Source: Sorex araneus (Eukaryota; Chordata; Mammalia; Eulipotyphla; Soricidae). From it: a stretch of 64,000 nucleotides of DNA. The notes beneath the pieces were generated by a model. That model saw nothing but the letters and a program-made list of their open reading frames with translations, searched no databases and was not told where the DNA came from. The stretch's first letter is position 1; every line of letters begins with the position of its first letter. The DNA is taken from the NCBI RefSeq assembly GCF_027595985.1, contig NC_073303.1:94620591-94684590 (forward strand), given 5' to 3'. Positions 56,200 to 64,000 of this stretch are shown here, one piece after another. The position numbers and the translations under genes were made by a program.

Positions 56200-57921
56200 A
56201 CTGTTTAGTACAATCTTTTAATTACCTTTACATCAAAATATAAGGCCGCAAAAAGGCAAACTGAAGTTTCAGGATATATGAATAGTTTTAATAAAGAGTT
56301 TTACATACAGTACCTTACATATAGAACAGTGTGTTTGCAAATTTAAATAATATCTGAATGTACAATGGCATGTATTCTTATCAAAGATAAATTCAAGTTT
56401 ACTGTGTATCAGTTCTAAAATTCATTTATACAGACTGCTAGAACTGATAAACAGAATGAGGCATAAAATATTCAAGTGTTATATGTCACCAAATAGCCTC
56501 CTCAACAGTCTTTTTTCCCCCTTTTAAAAAAGTTTCAAAACCTGTACATACATTTTTTAAAAAATTTTAAAAACAGTCTGTTAAAAGGTAACATTTCATG
56601 TTAACCACCAATTCTTATAGACTATAGTATTAAAACTAGATATGTGTAGATATAAATATGTGTAGATTATGTACATATACACGTTGAGTGTTTGTTTCGA
56701 ACAAGCATACACTCTTACGCATAACTGCGTATGGAGCACTGGGGACCGCACATAACTCACAAGAGCACTGGCAGGCAGGAGGACCTAGGCTCAAAATCCA
56801 GCAAGAGCGAACAAAGCAACTTGGTTGCCTTTGGTTTCAGGAGTTTGTCCATTTGTGATCAAAGCTACACGTTTTGAGTGCGCATGTATTTTTTAAAAAT
56901 AAAATTTATCTTCAGAAATGAAGCTTTTCCAGTATTCCGCTACAGCAGTTAAAAATTCCACAACCACATATTATTTTTGATTTTTTTGTCACTCCTCATC
57001 CCAGCTGAGGCTATTTACAGTTTTATTTATTTTTTTCCTGAAGGCAAACACCAAAGCATACTCAGGATCAAACTATATGTTGAAGCCTGAATACTGCAAT
57101 GCAACTATATATGTAACATATATAGTGTTTATGTCTGAGATACACATTTGTGATAGACTGATGGCATTATGTAAGACTTGGGGTGGGAGAACTCCCACAA
57201 TTTAGAAAATCCTCTTTCCAGCAGTAACATCATTTGGCACAGTGACCCTTCTGCAAGCCATTTTGTTTTTAGTGAGCTTAATGCTTGCAATAAAATCCAA
57301 TTATTTGGTGTCTTTTAAAAATAATTCATAATAAAGTAAGAATCCACAACTGTTTTCTCCAGAAGTGAGGTTTCTACTGCCAGATTTCTGATTCAGTACA
57401 TTCATCATCTATGAAACAGCTCATGATCCTTTAAGTTGAATATCCCATATTTTGGTGCAGCTGGATTAACTGCAGAGAAGACAGTTCTTACAACAACCTT
57501 ACAGAACTCTCCAGAAATTTAATTTTCCTCTACAATTATGCTGGCCAGACACTGGTATATAAACAAGGCTCTTTCAGCTAGAAACTATATAAATACCATA
57601 TTTCACTCTACAGGTATCCCAAGTTTCACGTAAGCAACTACTCAAAAATCCTGCTAACTCGATTCCCTTGTATTCTACTTCATTGATCCTTAGCACATAA
57701 CACATTATCATTTGTAGTTTGCTCATATAAATTTTTTATAAGAACTTCCTCCTTGATGAAGTAGTTCTACATCTTCCTTTTGAGGGCGCCACCAATACTG
57801 ATGTCACAGCTAATAACCAAAGATGACCAAGCTTTGACTTAACTATCCACTATTATGTGGGTAGCAAAAATTACTTGAAGAAAGCCATGCCTCTCTCCCT
57901 TCCATTTGATTTTCACTGTTG
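56200..57921 (-). other. PHF20L1: PHF20L1 3' UTR (extent uncertain)
   Basis: AT-rich sequence without SINE or L1 insertions directly after the PHF20L1 stop. AATAAA hexamers on the minus strand occur at about 57,031-57,022, and ATTAAA at about 56,222-56,217 followed by a T-rich stretch. The true end could be at any of these or lower; I cannot place it from sequence alone. Confidence 0.5.
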
Positions 57922-58064
57922 TCATACAGAGCAAAGTGTTGCTATTTGTTGAACTTTGCCCATGTCAATTAGGAGCTGTTTGATGTGGCGTTTAAGCTGG
58001 GGCAGTCTTGCTAGAGGATCAGGTGGTTCCAACTCCCCTGTGAAATCAAGCCAGCTTTCCAGAA
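57922..58064 (-). CDS. PHF20L1: PHF20L1 last coding exon, end of CDS
   Basis: 143 bases after a TTTTAG acceptor. It encodes [20 protein letters not shown] and ends [11 protein letters not shown] then TGA at 57,924-57,922. The first two bases complete the Val codon begun in the previous exon. Confidence 0.92.
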
Positions 58065-61000
58065 CTAAAAGAGAGAAGAGAGCAAATAAATTAGATGGTA
58101 ACTGAAAGAAGAGTTAAACAATGATAGCATCAGAAGGTTGAAAAAGTAAGGGAGACAAAAAGTCTATGCTTCCTCTCAACAGTCTCGAACTGCATTCTGT
58201 CTTTCTTTTAATTTTTTTCTTTTTGGGTCACACCCGGCGATGCTCAGGGGTTACTCCCGGCTCTACACTCAGGAATCACTCCTGGCGGTGCTCAGGGTAC
58301 CATATGGGATGCTGGGAATCGAACCCGGGTCGACCACGTGCAAGGCAAATGCCCTACCCGCTATGCTATCGCTCCAGCCCTTCAAACTGCTTTCTGGGCA
58401 AGCAGAAGAGCATCTTTTCTGCAAAGAAGTTCTGCTCTTTTCTAGGACACTCTGTGGTAGCATAAGCTAATCCCTGCCACCAGTCCTCTATACAAAACAG
58501 CTTTATTTTGAGTATTTTCTCTTCCTGTTTTTTTCTAAAATTGGAAACAATCTTTCCCAGTCAAGCTTTCTACTTAAATCGCTTAAATCCTCTTGACTTT
58601 ACACAAAATACAGGTATGTTAACACATTTGATTCTTTTAAATGCTAAACCTTTTTCTAACACATGAGGAGATAATTTCTTACCATCTTTTGCCATCCCAT
58701 TATTTTATCACTACTTACAATATGCAAGCATATTAAAAATGGTATGAATGCAATTATTTTCTATATTTTTTAATGAATAACAATGGACTAATAATTCTAA
58801 TAGGGTTAGGGTTTTGAGTATAAAAGACCACAACAGCCACTGTTGTAAATGTAATATAAAGGGAGCAATAGAGTCCCAGCAGTATGGAGAGCACGTACAG
58901 TTTTCTATGCCATCATTTAAAAAGTTTTTCACTAAAAAACATTAAAAATCATCAAAATATTATATCACTAAAATAGCAAATGCACTTTTCAGCCTATAGT
59001 AATTGTACTTTGATTTTTTCACAAATTACCATCAACTTCTTTTTCTATGAGGTCCATCCTGCTGGTAACTTCATTCTGCACATTCTCTATGTGTGTAAGG
59101 AGATTGAGCTGCCACTGAAGATGTGCATCTCCTGGGTCTTCGGTGCTCTTCTTATCACTATAGACAAACACTGTCTTCTTTTCAGCTGGGGTCTTCTCCA
59201 AAGAACCATTGGGAAAAGGAGATTTGGATAAAATGTAACAACATAAAGGAAAGACATGTTAAGAACCTCATCATCCACAATTATTGGTGAAATCCAAACG
59301 GAGTCCCACAATGTTCTTAAAATGATCAAATTAAACCTGAGGATGCTTCAAAGCAGACTCAGCCACTATGTCCACAATGTCTAGCAGAGTTATCCAGGAA
59401 TAAACAGCACTCAATAAATCATGCTACCAAACTGCTATATTTTGTTAGAACATATAGTTAATATTAGACTGATTCCACTCTCAATCTATACCAAAAGGGT
59501 GAAGGCAAAAAGCAATAGTGGAAATAGTAAGTAAGTAAGCAAGAATAGCATATAGTATAATTAACTATAGATGAGATTTTACTATTGTAGTAAGATCATA
59601 AAGGAGAGGAAAGCTAAAAATATTTAAAAATTTCAAGTACAGACTGTGTAACATACAAAACGTGAACCTGGATTAACAAAAAGTAACCCATTTCATAATA
59701 TGGATAAATTAAAAAAATACATTGACCATAAACTTTACTAAATACAAGTTTCCCAAATTCAATTAAATATTTATAATGGTTACATGATAAAGAAGTCCAG
59801 AAAAATAAAGAACTCATTTTATTTTCTCATCTTATTCTGAAGCACTGGAAATCAAAGTCAGATCTTCCACACAAAAGGCATGCACACTAAAACTTAACCA
59901 TGTCCCTAACTACTAACATCAAAGTGGCATTTCCAGGATCAGAGTAAGGTAAGGTGCTTGCCTTTCATGTAGCTAAGCACAGAGCCAATAGTAAGCCGAG
60001 CACAGCTGGGTGTGGCTCCAATTCTCCCGGTTTGGTTCCCCCCATAAAAAAAAAGTAGCATTTCCAACTAACAGCAACAATTATCCCCCAATATTAAAAT
60101 AGAGGATGTACAACAACTCTAACGTGAACAGGAAATGTATATAAATATCCAATGTACACAGAGCTGCTTACTACACAATGAGATTGATAACACATTAACA
60201 CAAATGCTAAATATTAAAAAAAAATTATACAGTGTCACCTTCACCTGATACACATAATCAAAGGAAAACAAGCTTTTATTAATGGTTGTATTAATATAAA
60301 CATATAACCATAAGGACTTTGATTTTCTCATACACAGATCTTTCCATATACCATAAAACCTGGCACATGTTTTGTGGGGATCTCTTATGTGTGGTTAAAA
60401 AAAATGAAACTCTGGGGGCCAGAGAAATAGTACACTGGGTTATGCACTTGCCAATAATGGGCTATCAGGGTTCCAGCTCCAGCACCAAGTCGGTCCCCTG
60501 GGCACTGCCAGGAGTGATTTCTGAGCACAGGGTTAGGAGTAAGCCATGAGCATCACCAGGTATGGCCCAAAAACAAAATGAAAGAAATTGAAATGCTTGT
60601 CAGAGCAAAAGCTTATTGATTATCACAGTCCTGAATTAGGATAAAATTAAATATGCCAGTGATTCCTTGTAGAGAAACCAAAATATGTCCTTATCCTAAT
60701 AAGGCATAATTGTGAAATTGAAAATGTAATTATAATTTAAGGTTTCAATATGCTTTCCTTTGTTGTTCTAGCACTAAACAAGACTAGTTATACCTTTCGG
60801 GACATTCCATCTTCTTTTCCTGAGTGCTGCAAACGGTTTTTATCTCTTATGTGGAATTCTTGTTCTTCTTCAAAACTACTAACATCATCATCTGAACTCC
60901 CTGGGTCTGCAAGAGATTTGCAGTCTTGACCAAAGTTTTGTGGCTTCTGGTAGCTGTGCTCACTTGTTATGTAAGTTCCTTCCATTTTTAGAGGCAAATG

Positions 61001-61157
61001 AGATGGCTCTTTATGGTTTTGTACATGATGTTTCTTTCCTTCTAAGTTAACCATGTCTTGCATTGTTTTTTTTTTCTCTATTCCAGCAATTACTTGATCG
61101 TGGTCTAATCGTTTCCCAGAACAAGCCCAGAAACGAAGGTCAGGATGATATTTTTTC
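57922..61157 (-). CDS. PHF20L1: PHF20L1, last three coding exons
   Basis: PHF20L1 (PHD finger protein 20-like 1) is a nuclear methyl-lysine reader with Tudor-type domains and a PHD finger, related to PHF20. Only the C-terminal part is here; the reader domains lie beyond 64 kb. Three exons with compatible phases were found, ending in [17 protein letters not shown] and a TGA stop. The C-terminal segment contains a likely helical region ([20 protein letters not shown]). The gene lies upstream of TG in the same orientation, as in other mammals. I identified it by recognising the C-terminal sequence; a protein search would confirm it. Confidence 0.9.
58205..58381 (-). mobile_element. SOR-type SINE in the last PHF20L1 intron
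   Basis: Reverse near-consensus copy: CTTTTTGGGTCACACCCGGC, GGGAATCGAACCCGGGTCGA and GCTATCGCTCCAGCCC. About 140 bases above the last coding exon. Confidence 0.92.
59030..59195 (-). CDS. PHF20L1: PHF20L1 penultimate exon
   Basis: 166 bases encoding [20 protein letters not shown] followed by [20 protein letters not shown] and [10 protein letters not shown]. The donor is GTAATT. The acceptor is taken as TTTGGAG, the first AG after a branch-like CTTAAC and a long pyrimidine-rich tract; using the next AG (GAAG) three bases on would also keep phase 0. Confidence 0.85.
59938..60030 (+). mobile_element. SINE fragment, diverged
   Basis: GGTGCTTGCCTTTCATGTAG joined to GAGCACAGCTGGGTGTGGCT, with the middle of the element missing. 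Confidence 0.5.
60415..60580 (+). mobile_element. SOR-type SINE, diverged
   Basis: GGGGGCCAGAGAAATAGTAC, GGTCCCCTGGGCACTGCCAG and GAGTAAGCCATGAGCATCAC. In a PHF20L1 intron. Confidence 0.75.
60794..61157 (-). CDS. PHF20L1: PHF20L1 antepenultimate exon
   Basis: 364 bases (one base plus 121 codons) between a TTTTAAG acceptor and a GTATAA donor. It encodes [18 protein letters not shown], then [20 protein letters not shown] and the acidic stretch [15 protein letters not shown]. It ends in phase 0, matching the next exon. It contains a run of ten adenines on the coding strand (61,075-61,066). Confidence 0.9.
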
Positions 61158-61649
61158 CTTAAAACAAATTTGAAGAGACGAGGTGGGGGGGGGGGAGGCA
61201 GATTGTAAATTGGGATGGGGGTGGGGGGAACAAAGGAGGAACATCCATTAACAAGGTTAATATCGTAATAAGATTTAGATGGTAAAATTATATAGTTAAC
61301 TCTTGATTATCTATGCTGACTTGGGTGACCTTAACCCAAATTTTACTAAAGACTTAAACTACCACATAAGGGAATCAAGTTAGCAGGGAGTCACAGACTT
61401 AAGACAAAAGCAAAAGGTATTCTTTAGGTTAATTTGCCCCAGAATTTAAATTTTCACCATTTTATAAAAACGGTACTCAGATGACACAGTGATAATAAAT
61501 TCAATTCAGTTGACTTCACACACCATAATCTTATATAGACACTGCTTCTTCTAGATTTTTCATTGTAGTTTCATGATATGAAACATTTTTTGGCATATTT
61601 GAAAAATGCTATTCAATCAAAAGTAGTACTTATATACAGCAACTAATGA

Positions 61650-61795
61650 ATGGGAGAGATCATATAGCCGCACTTGCTTTGCATGTGACCAACCCAGTTT
61701 GATCCCAGATACCATACACGAACCCCACAAGGAGTGATCCGTAGGCATAGAGCCAGGAACATGCTCCAGGTACCGCTGTGAGTGCTCCAAAAATC
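61650..61795 (+). mobile_element. SOR-like SINE, old
   Basis: GGGAGAGATCATATAGCCGC, TGACCAACCCAGTTTGATCC and AAGGAGTGATCCGTAGGCAT follow the SINE order. Confidence 0.6.
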
Positions 61796-61984
61796 AAAAT
61801 AAATTATGAAAAATCAAATAATTAAATAAAAATAAAAAGCAACTAAATTTTTTAAAGGAACATTTTAAAGAAAAAATGATACTAGCCCATCACCAAAATA
61901 GGACTATAAATCTCTACAAGCAAAACTATCCCTTCATGGACATTACCAATAACTGAAGTGCAATCTCTTATGCTATTATTCCTA

Positions 61985-61987
<3 letters not shown>

Positions 61988-62028
<41 letters not shown>
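61988..62028. repeat. (GT)n microsatellite
   Basis: About 20 GT units, in a PHF20L1 intron. Confidence 0.95.
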
Positions 62029-62030
<2 letters not shown>

Positions 62031-62525
62031 GTTTTACAAAACAGCAGACAGTTTTTTTACACACAAATAGGGAGGTCCCATACAATCTGCTTTACTCATA
62101 TGTATCATGTATGGGCATTTTGCCCATTAATATATTTAGAATCCCCTTACTTTTACTCTAGGAGTTGTTAAGTATTAATATACCCTTCTCATCTACCCAA
62201 CTAACTCCCCATTGACAGACTTATGTGTAAGTATATATCTTATATGGAAACGAGAATATATTTTAGTCAGATCAATTTCTATATATTGCATTACAAGACA
62301 ATGTATGCACCTTTTTTATTCCAAGAGGCTTACAAAGAGGTTATACTAACTGTAACCTCATCAAGAGTTTATGTCAATATCCTTTTATTGTTATATCCAA
62401 TTATCATACTACCGTACTGTACAGTTAATTGTACAGTAGTTAAAATTCTACAGTGGTAAATGAATTCATTCATTAGAATCAGAGAAAGAAGCCATTATCT
62501 GGTACATATAAAACTTTCATAAGGC

Positions 62526-62700
62526 GGGGCTGGAGTGATAGCACAGCGGGTAGGGCGTTTGCCTTGCACGCGGCCGACCCGGGTTCAAATCCCAGCATCC
62601 CATATGGTCCCCTGAGCACCGCCAGGGGTAATTCCTGAGTGCAGAGCCAGGAGTAACCCCTGTGCATCGCCAGGTGTGACCCAAAAACCAAAAAAAAAAA
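62526..62700 (+). mobile_element. SOR-type SINE with perfect 16-base TSD
   Basis: Flanked by AAAACTTTCATAAGGC at 62,510-62,525 and 62,701-62,716. Full length, near consensus; a recent insertion in a PHF20L1 intron. Confidence 0.95.
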
Positions 62701-62924
62701 AAAACTTTCATAAGGCTCAAGAATGAATGCATATTAACAAATTCCAAGTTAGATAAAAACTGGAATCAAATTTATCTTCTACTGATATATAAGTAGAATT
62801 TTATCATTTGGACCACAAACAATAGGATTTCATCATTAGTAAAATGACAGTTTTTAAAAAAGCTAGTTTTATAGTGCAAGATATTCAATTAAATCCCTTT
62901 AAGCACTGAAGAGTTTTCTTGGGG

Positions 62925-63275
62925 GGGGGCACTGTGGGTGCTGTGCTCTGCTCTTAATCTTGGCTCTATGCGCAAAGAGTACTCCCAAAACACAAAGGAT
63001 TTGGGGGACAATATACAGTACCATGGATTGAACTCAAGTCAGCTTCAAGAAAACTTAATGAGGGGCTGGAGTAACAGCACTGCAGGTAGGGAGTTTGCCT
63101 ACCTGGGTTTGATTCCCAGCATCCCATATGGTCCACCAAGCACCGCCAGGGGTAATTCCTGAGTGCATGAGCCAGGAGTAACAACCCCTGTGCAATGCCA
63201 GGTGTGACCCAAAAAGAAAAAAAAAAAGAAAGAAAACGTAATGCCCTACCTACAATACTCCCTCCTGCCCCTTGA
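62925..63275 (-). mobile_element. Old SINE split by a younger SINE
   Basis: The outer, reverse element (GGGGGGGCACTGTGGGTGCT, CCATGGATTGAACTCAAGTC, then ATGCCCTACCTACAATACTC) is interrupted by a plus-strand copy at about 63,062-63,222. AGAAAACTTAATG before and AGAAAACGTAATG after form its TSD. Confidence 0.8.
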
Positions 63276-63549
63276 CTGGAGTTTAATTACCTGACCTCTA
63301 CCACTGAGTATCCAACTATCAAAGGAAGAAAGATGAAGTTTCAAACTTATTATAAGAATTAAATCAAAATATTTGGCATACAACAGACTTTCAATGTAGA
63401 GTGATAATAATCATTATTATAAGAAAAATTCCATGAGGGGAGATTACAGGTATGAGTGGATAAATGGTTCAATTAATATGCTTATCAAAATTAGAGATGC
63501 ATAAAAGTTCATACTGATGTCAATAATGATAAACCATTTTAAATTTCAG

Positions 63550-63835
63550 GGTTTTGTGTCACACCTGACAGTGTTCAGGATTTACTTCTGGCTCTGTGCT
63601 CAGGTTGGCTAGACTAAAAGGCCAAGTGCCTTAGTGCCTTACTTCTTTTTTTTGGGGGGGGGTCACACCCGGCGATGCACAGGGGTCACTCCTGGCTCTG
63701 CACTCAGGAATTACCCCTGGAGGAGCTCAGGGGACCATACGGGATGCTGGGAATCAAACCCGGGTCAGCCGTGTGCAAGGCAAACGCCCTACCCGCTGAG
63801 CTATCACTCTAGCCCCAGTGCCTTACTTCTTATAC
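63550..63835 (-). mobile_element. Old SINE split by a younger SINE of the same family and strand
   Basis: The outer fragment (TGTGTCACACCTGACAGTGT, GGCTCTGTGCTCAGG) contains a near-consensus reverse SINE at 63,648-63,816, with a perfect 15-base TSD AGTGCCTTACTTCTT (63,633 and 63,817). Confidence 0.85.
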
Positions 63836-64000
63836 TATCCCTCACACCCTATATTATTTCTTTCACTAACGTAAGGCTGGTTTACAATATTTTTTAAAAG
63901 GGATGGTTTCAGACCTTTTCAAGCGTGTTACCAAAAAATGCCTGACACTCAGTGCCAGTATCCATCCACCCACTTGATGCCCTCCACTCTTCCAAACTCC

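Noticed and set aside
296-63835. tRNA-like sequences with A and B boxes at many places
   Set aside because: All belong to SINE heads followed by the SINE body and tail; none folds as a free, complete tRNA gene.
1-64000. A hidden multi-gene operon or novel coding system
   Set aside because: No cluster of unexplained conserved open frames is present; all long frames resolve to TG, PHF20L1, L1, RTE or simple repeats.

Overview
This is nuclear DNA of a shrew-type mammal, most likely Sorex (common shrew). Three things point there. The genes are vertebrate genes split by canonical GT-AG introns. The order PHF20L1 then TG, both on the minus strand here, matches the mammalian synteny block (human 8q24). 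The window is also packed with a tRNA-derived SINE that I recognise as the shrew SOR type (head GGGGCCGGAGCGATAGCACA), and carries an RTE retrotransposon of a kind reported, to my recollection, as horizontally transferred between nematodes and the common shrew.

Layout. Positions 1-26,211 hold the 5' part of the thyroglobulin gene (TG), minus strand: promoter and exon 1 near 26.2 kb, then exons 2-15 down to 1,095. I could place 14 intact coding exons with phase-consistent splice sites. Together they encode the signal peptide, the hormone-forming N-terminal tyrosine and most of the thyroglobulin type-1 repeats. Exon 14, which in the human protein is exactly one type-1 domain, is recognisable but looks broken: no AG acceptor at the expected place, an in-frame TGA and a lost cysteine. 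Because it is a phase-symmetric exon, skipping it would keep the frame. Positions 26.5-27.3 kb hold a very long GGAA/TTCC tract just upstream of the TG promoter.

Positions 27.3-56 kb are intergenic. At 31.4-41.6 kb lies a nest of L1 elements: a near-full-length L1 with a GC-rich 5' UTR, inside a twin-primed L1, inside a target site that was used repeatedly. Positions 43-48 kb hold L1 3' ends and a 5'-truncated RTE element. Positions 49-54 kb hold old L1 and SINE debris. Positions 57,922-61,157 hold the last three coding exons of PHF20L1 with its long AT-rich 3' UTR below, and 61-64 kb is a PHF20L1 intron with nested SINEs.

The most interesting structure is a second SINE family, present in four copies (about 11.5, 24.0, 28.7 and 53.0 kb). 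It shares the tRNA-like head of the ordinary SINE, but its 3' end matches the 3' end of the RTE element in this same window, including TGACA-type repeats. Target-site duplications at two copies show it moves as a unit. This is what a SINE that has captured an RTE tail, and so RTE machinery, should look like.
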